Shown: piece after piece, positions 8,555 through 16,098 of the stretch
Layout of the letters: every line of letters begins with the position of its first letter
Numbering within the stretch: position 1 is the first letter of the stretch
Source: Chitinophagaceae bacterium UBA2375
Lineage (GTDB): Bacteria; Bacteroidota; Bacteroidia; Chitinophagales; Chitinophagaceae
Length of the DNA stretch: 64,000 bases
Assembly (NCBI GenBank): GCA_002343985.1
Contig: DDTB01000032.1
Span: 1 to 64,000, forward strand
Direction: 5' to 3'
Notes under the pieces: model-generated
Told to the model about the DNA's origin: nothing
The model's input: only the letters and a program-made list of their open reading frames with translations
Database searches by the model: none
Translations under genes and position numbers: made by a program

Positions 8555-9060
8555 ACCTGACCTGATGGTGGCTGAATTGTCAGGCCAAGGATTTTCAGGC
8601 TATAGGCTTTTCCATCCATGACGGCTACATCCGGCAGGTGCCCCCATTCTGAAAAGCCTGCTTGTTCAAAGAGGCGCAGGCTTGCAGTATTATGCGCGAA
8701 AATAAATCCCAGTAAGTTCCTGATGCCAAGTTTCGGACATTGTTCAATGGCATGCATCAGGATTTTTTTTCCATACCCGTGGCCCCTTTCCCTTGGTTTC
8801 AGGTATATGCTGATTTCGGCGGTGCCATTGTATGCGGGCCTTCCATAGAAACTCTGGAACCCTGCCCAGCCAATCACCCTTCCTTCGTCTTCAACCATCC
8901 ATAATGGCCTGCTCTCCGGATTGTGCCGGAAAAACCAATCGCGTTTATCCGCTACCGTTACTTCACTGGTGTCGGCAGTAACAAGGCGTCCCGGTATGGT
9001 TGAATTGTAAATCTCCACGATCAGTGGCAGGTCGGTTTCATGCGCGTTCCTGAAAATCAT
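8551..9060 (-). CDS. GNAT-family N-acetyltransferase (phosphinothricin/Pat-like)
   Basis: A 169-residue single-domain GNAT protein. Motif A, the acetyl-CoA pyrophosphate loop, is visible as the strand AEISIYLKPRERGHGYGKKIL (R/Q-x-x-G-x-G/A as RGHGYG), followed by NLLGFIFAHNTASLRLFEQAGFSEWG, the usual late GNAT motif with NxxSxxLxxxxGF. Overall it resembles the phosphinothricin/methionine-sulfone acetyltransferase group; the actual acceptor is unknown. It overlaps the convergent penicillin-binding protein gene by four bases at its 3' end. A terminator separates it from sucC upstream, so it probably has its own promoter, although none is obvious. Confidence 0.85.
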   Translation of the reverse strand: MIFRNAHETDLPLIVEIYNSTIPGRLVTADTSEVTVADKRDWFFRHNPESRPLWMVEDEGRVIGWAGFQSFYGRPAYNGTAEISIYLKPRERGHGYGKKILMHAIEQCPKLGIRNLLGFIFAHNTASLRLFEQAGFSEWGHLPDVAVMDGKAYSLKILGLTIQPPSGQV

Positions 9061-9073
9061 ATCATGTGATTTT

Positions 9074-9104
9074 ATGAAAAAAACCTGTCCGGGCGAACAG
9101 GTTT
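9074..9104 (-). terminator. Intrinsic terminator downstream of sucC
   Basis: On the minus strand AAACCTGT (9104-9097) pairs with ACAGGTTT (9088-9081) around an eight-base GC-rich loop, followed by TTTTTTC. It lies 28 bases after the sucC stop and would end sucC transcription before the acetyltransferase gene. Confidence 0.8.
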
Positions 9105-9131
9105 ATATGCATGTTAATTGGATGTTTGTTA

Positions 9132-10343
9132 TCAGGCAACGGCTTTATTTACAAGCGCCGCTGCTTCACTCAGCAGGATGGCGCTTTGTACTTTCAGTCC
9201 GCTTTCGTCTATCAGTTTTTTGGCTACATCCGCATTGGTGCCTTGCAGGCGAACAATGATTGGGATGTCGATATTGCCAATACTCTTGTAGGCGTCGATC
9301 ACACCTTGCGCAACCCTGTCGCAACGCACGATTCCACCGAATATATTGATCAGGATGGCTTTCACTTTGGGGTCTTTCATGATGATCCTGAACCCGGCTT
9401 CCACAGTTTGCGCGTTGGCCGTACCGCCCACATCCAGGAAGTTGGCCGGTTCGCCGCCGCTGAGTTTGATCATATCCATGGTAGCCATGGCCAGGCCCGC
9501 ACCATTAACCATGCAACCTACGTTTCCATCGAGCTTTACAAAATTCAGGTTGTATTTTCCGGCTTCTACTTCAGTAGGGTCTTCTTCAGATAAATCGCGC
9601 AGGGCTTCGATATCGGCATGGCGCACCAGGGCGTTATCATCAATATTCATTTTGCAATCAACGGCAATGATCTTTTCATCGCTGGTTTTAAAGAGCGGGT
9701 TGATCTCGAGCATGCCGCAATCCAGTTCCACATAAGCCTTGTAGAGGTTGGTTACGAACTTAACGCAGTTCTTGAATGCTTCTCCGCTTAATCCAAGGTT
9801 GAACGCGATTTTCCTGGCCTGGAAGGGTTGCAGCATACCTCCGGGGTGAACCCATTCCTTGAAAATCTTCTCAGGTGTTTCATGTGCCACATCTTCAATG
9901 TTCATACCACCTTCGGTGCTGTACATGACCACGTTCTGGCATTTGCTCCGGTCGAGTAAGATTGAGAGATAGAATTCCTTTACCGGGTTTGGCCCTTCAT
10001 AATACACGTCCTGAGCCACCAATACCTTGTTCACGAGTTTTCCCGCAGGGCCTGTCTGGATGGTCACCAATGTACCACCAAGGATATTGCCGGCAATCCT
10101 GACCACATCTTCGGCGCTTTTACCAACGGCTACGCCGCGCTGGTCTTTACCTACGATGGTTCCTTTTCCCCTTCCGCCCGCATGTATCTGGGCTTTTACC
10201 ACGGCAAACTTGCTGCCGAACTGGGTATGTATTTGCTGGTAAGCTTTTTCGGCTTCCATGCTGCTGCTGCAGGCAATGCCTTCCTGCACGGGCACATGGT
10301 ATTTCTTCAACAATTCTTTGGCCTGGTATTCATGAAGATTCAT
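9132..10343 (-). CDS. sucC: Succinate-CoA ligase (ADP-forming) subunit beta
   Basis: A 403-residue protein with an N-terminal ATP-grasp domain (MNLHEYQAKELLKKY start; KAQIHAGGRGKGTIVG for the nucleotide site) and a C-terminal ligase-CoA domain (GNVGCMVNGAGLAMATMD, GEPANFLDVGGTA, then INIFGGIVRCD). It forms the beta chain of succinyl-CoA synthetase, the TCA step that couples succinyl-CoA to ATP or GTP. The usual length is about 390-400. The alpha-subunit gene sucD is not adjacent and not in the window, as is common in Bacteroidota. It is flanked by its own terminator and a divergent porin gene. Confidence 0.96.
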   Translation of the reverse strand: MNLHEYQAKELLKKYHVPVQEGIACSSSMEAEKAYQQIHTQFGSKFAVVKAQIHAGGRGKGTIVGKDQRGVAVGKSAEDVVRIAGNILGGTLVTIQTGPAGKLVNKVLVAQDVYYEGPNPVKEFYLSILLDRSKCQNVVMYSTEGGMNIEDVAHETPEKIFKEWVHPGGMLQPFQARKIAFNLGLSGEAFKNCVKFVTNLYKAYVELDCGMLEINPLFKTSDEKIIAVDCKMNIDDNALVRHADIEALRDLSEEDPTEVEAGKYNLNFVKLDGNVGCMVNGAGLAMATMDMIKLSGGEPANFLDVGGTANAQTVEAGFRIIMKDPKVKAILINIFGGIVRCDRVAQGVIDAYKSIGNIDIPIIVRLQGTNADVAKKLIDESGLKVQSAILLSEAAALVNKAVA

Positions 10344-10437
10344 ATCGGAAAAAATTTTGGCGAAGATAATTAAAAATGAAGAAGTTGGCAGATTAATCCG
10401 TGTTTGTTCAACTGGCTTAAGTGCCCGATTTATCAGC

Positions 10438-10464
10438 TTGCTAACAATTCGTTTATTACCTTTG
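10438..10464 (+). promoter_or_regulatory. Candidate promoter of the putative porin gene
   Basis: TTG (10438-10440), 16 bases, then TACCTTTG (10457-10464), an exact TAnnTTTG match; the spacer is slightly shorter than the usual 17-23. The gene starts 46 bases later. The rest of the 167-base gap to sucC holds nothing else recognisable. Confidence 0.5.
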
Positions 10465-10510
10465 CCGACTGTACGCCGGACCCCTTTGGCCGGTGAATCT
10501 GCCCGGCTGC

Positions 10511-12553
10511 ATGAAGAAGTTTTCCCTGTTCATATCCCTGTTGATCACGGTACTGGCCGCCAATGCCCAGGTTGACCCGGATGTGCGTAAGGAAACCATC
10601 CGCCAAAACAGGGCCAATACCCAATCGCAGCGCAGCGGCAACGAAACCAGGGGCATCAGGCAGGAAGGCCCCAGAAAAGACAGCCTGGCTTTTGAGCGCA
10701 GAAACGATGCCAAGGATTCAATTACCGTTACTTACAGGTACCTTGACTCCACCAGGAGGCTGACGCTTGATTCATCCATACATGATTTTGATAATTATTT
10801 TTCCATTCCTTCGGGATGGTTATACCTGGGCAATAACGGCAGCGCCGCCAGGCCCATCGTTTTTACGCCGTACCGCAAGCCCGGATGGGACCCCGGTTTT
10901 CATGCGTTTGACCTTTACCGTTATACACTTGAGGGTACAAAGTTTTACAAAACTTCAAGGCCATTTTCGATGCTCAGTTACCAGTTGGCATCCGGGAAGG
11001 AACAGATGCTGAAAGCCATGCATACGCAAAACCCCAGGCCAAACCTCAACCTTGGTTTTGATTACAGGCTGATCAGTGCGCCCGGGCTCTTTGTCACACA
11101 AAACACGAACCATAATAATTACCGTTTGTTCGGACAATACCAGGGCAAACGTAAACGCTACGCTGCAAGCGCGGTGCTTGTAGGGAATACCATCCGGGCA
11201 TCCGAAAACGGTGGCATTCAAAACGATTCATTCCTGCTTGACCCAAACCGCAAAGACCGGTTTACCATTCCCGTGAACCTGGGCGGGGCAAACGAGTTCA
11301 GGCAGAACCCTTTTGTGACCACCGTGAACACAGGCAATACATACAGGGATGCCAGCTTTTTCCTGCGCCAGAGTTATGATATCGGTCAGCGCGATTCAGT
11401 TGCAGTCAATGACTCCACCACCGAATACCTGTTTTATCCACGGCTCAGGTTGCAATACAGTTTTCTTACCAACACGAGCAGCTATCAATTCAGGGACATA
11501 TCGGCAGACTCAGTTATATACGACAAATGGTACGGGGTTACGCTTCCATCGCCAAGAGATACATTTTTATTAAAGGAAAGATGGAGGATGATGAGCCATG
11601 ATTTTTCCATCATGCAATTCCCTGATGCCAAAAACCCCGCGCAATTTTTATTGGCGGGTATCACATATCAGCAAATAAAAGGAAATACAAAAGCTGGGAA
11701 TGAATCGTTCAATAACCTGAAACTGCATGCAGAGTACAGGAACCGCACCAGGAATAAGAAATGGGATATGTTGCTCAGTGGTGAATTTTACCTGGCCGGC
11801 ATTACGGAAGGTGATTATGCTGTGGAAGCCACGCTGGACAGGTACCTGAACGCAAAATGGGGGCATATCAGTTTGTTTTTTTCCAATAGCAGCCGGACGC
11901 CTTCATTTGTTTTTGATCAGAGGTCTGTGTTCAACCTGGGCACGCATGGTGGATTCAGCAAAGAAAATATAACAAGTTTTGGCGCAACCGTGTCGAACCC
12001 CCTGGTTACTTTATTTTTCAGGAACCACCTGGTCGCGAATTATGTTTACCTCCGTGATTATTACCAGGCGGAACAATACGGTAACCCAATCAATGTGATC
12101 CAGGCCGGCGCGTCAAAAAAAATCAGGTTGGGTAAAAGATGGAATTGGTATCTCGACGCGACCATGCAGCAGACCGATGCCGCGGCACCCGTAAAAGTAC
12201 CCTTGCTATTTACAAGGAACAGGATTGCCTTTGAGGGAAGGTTCTTTAAAAACCTCAACCTCAGCACAGGGCTTGAAGCCAGGTATTTTACCCCGTTTAA
12301 AGCAGATGGGTATACGCCCGTTATGGGGCGTTTTGTGCCACAGGATACTCTGACCATCAACAATTTGCCCGATGTAGCGGCATTCGCGCATTTCCGCATC
12401 AGGGGGTTCACCGGCTATATCAGGGTCGAAAACCTGAATACAGCCAGATTCACCGATGGCTTCTCATTTACCAATAATAATTTTGCCGCGCCATTGTATC
12501 CCACCCAGGGCATGATCTTCCGGTTTGGCATTCAGTGGTGGTTTGTCAATTAG
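10511..12553 (+). CDS. Putative porin (Porin_10-type outer-membrane beta-barrel)
   Basis: Read from the ATG at 10511 (MKKFSLFISLLITVLAANAQ, a clear signal peptide with AxA-Q cleavage); a start 18 bases earlier would put an odd NLPGC stretch before it. The mature part, about 660 residues, is rich in alternating hydrophobic/aromatic strands and ends in an aromatic strand (MIFRFGIQWWFVN) typical of outer-membrane barrels. The N-terminal 60 residues are charged (QNRANTQSQRSGNE) and may be periplasmic. The pattern matches the Bacteroidota putative porin family. The transported substrate is unknown. It is monocistronic, with a new promoter 15 bases after its stop. Confidence 0.8.
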   Translation: MKKFSLFISLLITVLAANAQVDPDVRKETIRQNRANTQSQRSGNETRGIRQEGPRKDSLAFERRNDAKDSITVTYRYLDSTRRLTLDSSIHDFDNYFSIPSGWLYLGNNGSAARPIVFTPYRKPGWDPGFHAFDLYRYTLEGTKFYKTSRPFSMLSYQLASGKEQMLKAMHTQNPRPNLNLGFDYRLISAPGLFVTQNTNHNNYRLFGQYQGKRKRYAASAVLVGNTIRASENGGIQNDSFLLDPNRKDRFTIPVNLGGANEFRQNPFVTTVNTGNTYRDASFFLRQSYDIGQRDSVAVNDSTTEYLFYPRLRLQYSFLTNTSSYQFRDISADSVIYDKWYGVTLPSPRDTFLLKERWRMMSHDFSIMQFPDAKNPAQFLLAGITYQQIKGNTKAGNESFNNLKLHAEYRNRTRNKKWDMLLSGEFYLAGITEGDYAVEATLDRYLNAKWGHISLFFSNSSRTPSFVFDQRSVFNLGTHGGFSKENITSFGATVSNPLVTLFFRNHLVANYVYLRDYYQAEQYGNPINVIQAGASKKIRLGKRWNWYLDATMQQTDAAAPVKVPLLFTRNRIAFEGRFFKNLNLSTGLEARYFTPFKADGYTPVMGRFVPQDTLTINNLPDVAAFAHFRIRGFTGYIRVENLNTARFTDGFSFTNNNFAAPLYPTQGMIFRFGIQWWFVN

Positions 12554-12568
12554 TTTAACATTTTCCAC

Positions 12569-12598
12569 TTGACCGGCTCCTGAAATTCACTATCTTTA
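12569..12598 (+). promoter_or_regulatory. Candidate promoter of the HYC_CC_PP/metal gene group
   Basis: TTG (12569-12571), 19 bases, then TATCTTTA (12591-12598), one mismatch from TAnnTTTG at the ideal spacing. The start codon GTG is only four bases further, so the transcript would have almost no leader. Confidence 0.55.
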
Positions 12599-12602
12599 CA
12601 GC

Positions 12603-12992
12603 GTGAAAAAGTGCTTGCTCAGCATACTAAGCATCATCTACCTGGGCGTTTCCTCGGGAATCGCCATGGAAGTGCATTTTTGCATGGGCGACAAAGTGGG
12701 CGTCACTTTATATGGCGACAGCGATGACCAGTGCGGGCGTTGCGGTATGGAGGAAAAGGATAATGGTTGTTGCCACGACGAGCATAATTTTTACAAACTC
12801 AGCATTGACCAGAAGCAGGTTCAAAACGACCTGCAATTCATAGCTCCTGTTGCCATTATTGAGCCATTACCGAATTTCCTGCACCAGGAACTTGTTTTTT
12901 CAGCGCCACGAAGTTACCCGGCAAACCATGGCCCGCCACAGGTTTGGTCCGGTAAAATGCACTGTATCCTTCATGGCGTCTTCCGCCTATAG
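12603..12992 (+). CDS. HYC_CC_PP family protein
   Basis: A 129-residue exported protein starting with GTG; the signal peptide is MKKCLLSILSIIYLGVSSGIA. Conserved features of this Bacteroidota family are present: an H-F-C motif right after the signal (VHFCMG), a Cys-rich segment CGRCGMEEKDNGCC, a short helical part, and a GPP motif near the C-terminus. The paired Cys and His suggest metal binding in the periplasm. The function is not established, but the gene lies upstream of two HMA-domain genes, which supports a role in copper or another soft metal. A promoter-like element ends four bases before the GTG. Confidence 0.78.
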   Translation: MKKCLLSILSIIYLGVSSGIAMEVHFCMGDKVGVTLYGDSDDQCGRCGMEEKDNGCCHDEHNFYKLSIDQKQVQNDLQFIAPVAIIEPLPNFLHQELVFSAPRSYPANHGPPQVWSGKMHCILHGVFRL

Positions 12993-13091
12993 CTTGCTTT
13001 CATGATCTGTGGCACCCGCCACCGTTCGCGTTCAGTTCATCATCGCTGAATGCTTCATTCTTTTATTTTATTCAGTAAAAAATCAAAAATC

Positions 13092-13643
13092 ATGAAAGCA
13101 TTATTCATTTCCATTATCGCGTGTATTGGCATCTTCTCTATTCCATCTGCCGAAGCGCAGTCTTCCATTCAAAAAGAATCCATCAAAGTATGGGGCAATT
13201 GCGGCATGTGCCAAAAGAAAATAGAAGCGGCGGCAATTGCTGCCGGGGCTTCTGAAGCCAATTGGAATGTAAAAAAGAAAAAACTCCATGTAACATATGA
13301 TGCCGGCACTACCAGCTCACAGAAAATCCAGGAGTCGGTAGCAAAAGCAGGATACGATACGGAATCTGTTACTGCCACCCAGGAATCTTACGACGCCCTG
13401 CACGGCTGCTGCAAGTACGACCGCAAGGACGCAGCATCATCCGCAAAAGCCGATTGTTGTAAAGACGGCGCATCATGCAGCCATCACAAGTCTGGTAAAG
13501 CTAGCTGCTGTAAGGATGGAAAAGTTTGCAGCAACCACCAGGCAGCGAAGGCTGATTGCTGCAAGGATGGAAAAGAATGCACCAATCATGCCGTATGTAA
13601 GGAAAAAGGATGCTGCGCAGGTCAAACTTGTTGTAAATCCTAA
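13092..13643 (+). CDS. Exported HMA-domain protein with a Cys-rich repeat tail
   Basis: Read from the ATG at 13092 (MKALFISIIACIGIFS..AEAQ signal peptide), giving 183 residues. The HMA fold follows with metal site GNCGMC (C37, C40), then NVKKKKLHVTYDAGTTS and a second helix. After residue 103 the protein turns into a tail with three 17-residue repeats of the form CCKDGxxCxxHxxxKA and a final CCAGQTCC, about 15 Cys and 5 His in 80 residues. This resembles a metallothionein-like tail fused to a copper-chaperone domain. Periplasmic metal capture is a reasonable inference; the metal is not known. Confidence 0.75.
   Translation: MKALFISIIACIGIFSIPSAEAQSSIQKESIKVWGNCGMCQKKIEAAAIAAGASEANWNVKKKKLHVTYDAGTTSSQKIQESVAKAGYDTESVTATQESYDALHGCCKYDRKDAASSAKADCCKDGASCSHHKSGKASCCKDGKVCSNHQAAKADCCKDGKECTNHAVCKEKGCCAGQTCCKS
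13452..13604 (+). repeat. Three 51-base tandem repeats coding for CCKDG units
   Basis: Units begin at 13452, 13503 and 13554 with an exact 51-base period in frame. Units two and three share long stretches at DNA level (TGCTGxAAGGATGGAAAAG). A degenerate Cys-rich unit follows, shifted by two codons. The pattern suggests recent in-frame duplication. Confidence 0.85.
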
Positions 13644-13655
13644 AATCCTCCCGAC

Positions 13656-14201
13656 ATGAAAAAGTTATCATTATTACTGGCCTTTTTATGGGCCGGGTAC
13701 ACGGGTATGGCCCAGGTTGAGGGTATCGAACTCCAGGCCAGCGGTTTAACCTGCAGCATGTGCAGCAATGCCATCCGGAAATCACTGACTTTCCTCGATT
13801 ATGTAGACCAGGTAAGGGCCAATATCAGGGAATCTATGTTTACCATCAGTTTTAAAAAAGATGCCAGCGTCAATTTCGACGAGCTCAAAAAAAAGGTTGA
13901 AGATGCCGGATTTTTTGTGGCCTCAATGAAAGTAAAACTGAGGGTAGACCACCAGGCTATCAGAAACGACCATCACGTGAAAACAGCTTACGGGACGTTT
14001 CATTTTCTGCAAGTGAAAGACCAGGAGTTGAACGGACTGGTAACCCTTCGGTTGCTCGACAAGGGGTATGTGCCTGCAAAAGCATACAAGAAGAATGCTG
14101 TTTTAACAAGCAGGGCCTGTTATCAAACCGGGCTTGCCGGCGCCTGTTGCGCAGAAGACCAGGTGGAACCCGGTTCCCGTGTGTATCATGTAACATTATA
14201 A
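13656..14201 (+). CDS. Exported HMA-domain (heavy-metal-associated) protein
   Basis: A 181-residue protein with signal peptide MKKLSLLLAFLWAGYTGMA-Q and one HMA domain: ELQASGLTCSMCSNAIRKSL carries the CxxC metal site, followed by VRANIRESMFTISF and a second helix FDELKKKVEDAGFFVASM. The C-terminal 90 residues have no recognised family; they contain RACYQTGLAGACCAE, a second Cys group, and His-rich RVDHQAIRNDHH. It begins 12 bases after the preceding HMA gene, so the two are co-transcribed. It is followed by a strong terminator. A periplasmic metal-binding role is likely. Confidence 0.75.
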   Translation: MKKLSLLLAFLWAGYTGMAQVEGIELQASGLTCSMCSNAIRKSLTFLDYVDQVRANIRESMFTISFKKDASVNFDELKKKVEDAGFFVASMKVKLRVDHQAIRNDHHVKTAYGTFHFLQVKDQELNGLVTLRLLDKGYVPAKAYKKNAVLTSRACYQTGLAGACCAEDQVEPGSRVYHVTL

Positions 14202-14206
14202 AACTT

Positions 14207-14236
14207 ATGGCAGCATTTCGGTGCTGCCATTTTTTT
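14207..14236 (+). terminator. Intrinsic terminator after the HMA genes
   Basis: Perfect nine-base stem ATGGCAGCA/TGCTGCCAT (14207-14215 and 14222-14230), loop TTTCGG, then TTTTTT. It lies five bases after the HMA stop and six bases before the next start codon, so expression of the beta-barrel gene behind it depends on read-through or an unseen promoter. Confidence 0.88.
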
Positions 14237-14241
14237 CACTT

Positions 14242-15054
14242 ATGAAAAAGATTATCGTCATCATAGGATTGGCCTGTTTTGCCATGCATATACAGGCACA
14301 GGAATTATTCGTGTACACAGAGCCAGCGAGCAATGTACCGGCCAGGAGTTTGGGCCTAAGGTTGACGCAACAAATTCCCGTGCAAAAAACCGGTGCCGCG
14401 GTCGGTTACCAGGCTTTGCCTGAAATTGTTTGGGGCGCTTCCGCGAAATTGATGTTGCATGCCGAGGGCTTTTTCAATAGCAGGGGCGGCAGTGTCGGTT
14501 TCGATGGCGCCTCCCTGTACAGCAAGTACAGGTTTTACAGCCAGGATGATATCCACCGTCATTTTCGCATGGCTTTTTTCGGCAGGCTTTCATATAACAG
14601 TGGAGCTATTATGCAGGAAGCCATTGACCTGAACGGACAAAACAGCGGTATGGAATGGGGATGGATCGGTACCAAGCTGATCGACCGATTGGCCATATCC
14701 GGTACGGTATCATGGCTGAACGCATTTGATAACGGTGCCGCGCAAACGAAAAAATGGCCATCAGGATACCGCGACGCGATGGGGTTTAGTTTGTCGGCCG
14801 GCAGGTTGATGCTTCCCACTGTTTACAAGGATTACGACCAGGTGAACCTGAACCTCATGCTGGAAACCCTTGGACAGGCAAACCTGAAAAGCGGGGATAT
14901 GTTCCTGGACCTGGCGCCAAGCCTGCAATTAATTTTTAAAAGCAGGATGCGGATAGATTTGGGTTACCGGTTCGCGGTTGTGAAAGACCTTGCAAGGCCT
15001 GTAACCCGTATGGCATTGCTTCGATTTGAGTATAACATCTTTAACGCTTTTTAA
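14242..15054 (+). CDS. Predicted outer-membrane beta-barrel protein in the metal gene group
   Basis: Read from the ATG at 14242 (MKKIIVIIGLACFAMHIQAQ signal peptide), 270 residues; an upstream in-frame GTG at 14221 falls inside the terminator and is rejected. The mature part consists of alternating amphipathic strands (MLHAEGFFNS, SLYSKYRFYS, FRMAFFGRLS, INLGYRFAVV-like) ending MALLRFEYNIFNAF, as in small outer-membrane barrels. It follows the HYC_CC_PP and HMA genes on the same strand, so a link to metal handling is possible. No named family is recognised with certainty. Confidence 0.6.
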   Translation: MKKIIVIIGLACFAMHIQAQELFVYTEPASNVPARSLGLRLTQQIPVQKTGAAVGYQALPEIVWGASAKLMLHAEGFFNSRGGSVGFDGASLYSKYRFYSQDDIHRHFRMAFFGRLSYNSGAIMQEAIDLNGQNSGMEWGWIGTKLIDRLAISGTVSWLNAFDNGAAQTKKWPSGYRDAMGFSLSAGRLMLPTVYKDYDQVNLNLMLETLGQANLKSGDMFLDLAPSLQLIFKSRMRIDLGYRFAVVKDLARPVTRMALLRFEYNIFNAF

Positions 15055-15087
15055 TATAGCGGTAAAGCGTAAACGAAAATCGGCATT

Positions 15088-16098
15088 TTATTTTTGCCGG
15101 GGATATACGCCGTAGATCAACTGGTTCAGGTGCCCTTCCTGTATGAAATCATGGCAAATGGAAGACGCCTTGTTCAGTAAATTCCTAATAAGATTGTCTT
15201 CTTTGCCAAGCAGGCGCAGCGCTTCTTTAACCGCGTTCTCGTGTGTCATGCGCACGGTCTGTTCCAGCGCTTCGGCGATGGCCATTACAGCCAGTCCTTC
15301 ATCTTTTATGGCTCCGATTTCTGCGATAACCCAGCTCAAGCTAAGGAACCTTTTCTGTTGCAGGTATAAAACAAAGGGATTGTCGCCCGCGTCGGGCAGG
15401 CGGTTGTAGGGCGACTCAAGCACTGAGGCTGTCAGGTATTTTTCGGTTTGAGGGACAACTTCATCCTGTATGTGTAATTGGATCAGTCCGTTGAGGGCCT
15501 GCGGGTAGATGCTCAGCCAGCGCAGGTCGCGCCTGATTTCATGTACATGCAATTCCATTTCAGTGAATGTTTCCGGCATTTCCTTAATCAACTCCCTGAT
15601 TTCCTGGTCGTAAAACCGGTGGATGGCTTCTGTTTCTTTTTCCGCTTTCATCCAGTCGGCCTCATCAAGCTTTTCCCTCATTTTGGCAAATCGTTCACCG
15701 GATTTGCCCAGCCAGCCGTTTTCGCGTAGCACTTCATTTAGCCTTTGTGTTTTTTCCCTTGTCTGCGCTTCCACATAACCCAGAACAAAATCGGGGATAC
15801 CGGGAATTTTTTTCAGGTCGACGGCAATATGGTCATAGTAGTCAATGGCACCAATGCCATCTTCAACCAGTTTTACATGGTCAAGGATCTTCCCGAATTT
15901 TTTTGGGTTATGAAGCGATTTATACAAGCGGCCCAGGCCTTCCAGCATAAAAAAACATGTACGGCCATTGTTTTGATACAACCATGCTGCAGGGTTCACC
16001 GAAGCGGATGCTTGTTGCATGAGGCTTTCGGCCTGTTGCAGGTAAAATTCAAATCTTTGTTTGCCGGGACGCATACTTTGGTTTTTAATCTTGTTCAA
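15088..16098 (-). CDS. Helical protein with a CHAD-like motif, partner of the ATP-grasp gene
   Basis: A 336-residue, almost entirely alpha-helical, soluble protein without signal peptide. Two segments resemble CHAD (conserved histidine alpha-helical) domains: KILDHVKLVEDGIGAIDYYD at about 70-89 and the basic His/Arg helix ELHVHEIRRDLRWLSIY at 182-198 (H184, H186, R189, R190, R193). CHAD domains bind polyphosphate; whether this protein does is inference. Its start overlaps the end of the ATP-grasp-like gene by 14 bases (an alternative ATG at 16074 would remove the overlap), so the two are co-translated. A weak hairpin (CGGCA/TGCCG, 15081-15099) surrounds its stop codon. No firm family assignment. 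Confidence 0.6.
   Translation of the reverse strand: MNKIKNQSMRPGKQRFEFYLQQAESLMQQASASVNPAAWLYQNNGRTCFFMLEGLGRLYKSLHNPKKFGKILDHVKLVEDGIGAIDYYDHIAVDLKKIPGIPDFVLGYVEAQTREKTQRLNEVLRENGWLGKSGERFAKMREKLDEADWMKAEKETEAIHRFYDQEIRELIKEMPETFTEMELHVHEIRRDLRWLSIYPQALNGLIQLHIQDEVVPQTEKYLTASVLESPYNRLPDAGDNPFVLYLQQKRFLSLSWVIAEIGAIKDEGLAVMAIAEALEQTVRMTHENAVKEALRLLGKEDNLIRNLLNKASSICHDFIQEGHLNQLIYGVYPRQK

Noticed and set aside
14221..14241. GTG start seven codons upstream for the beta-barrel protein
   Set aside because: It lies within the terminator hairpin and would place hydrophobic residues ahead of a clean signal peptide that begins at 14242.
15081..15099. CGGCA/TGCCG hairpin at the stop of the helical-protein gene as a terminator
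   Set aside because: Only five base pairs with a ten-base loop, and a short T tract; too weak to list as a separate feature.
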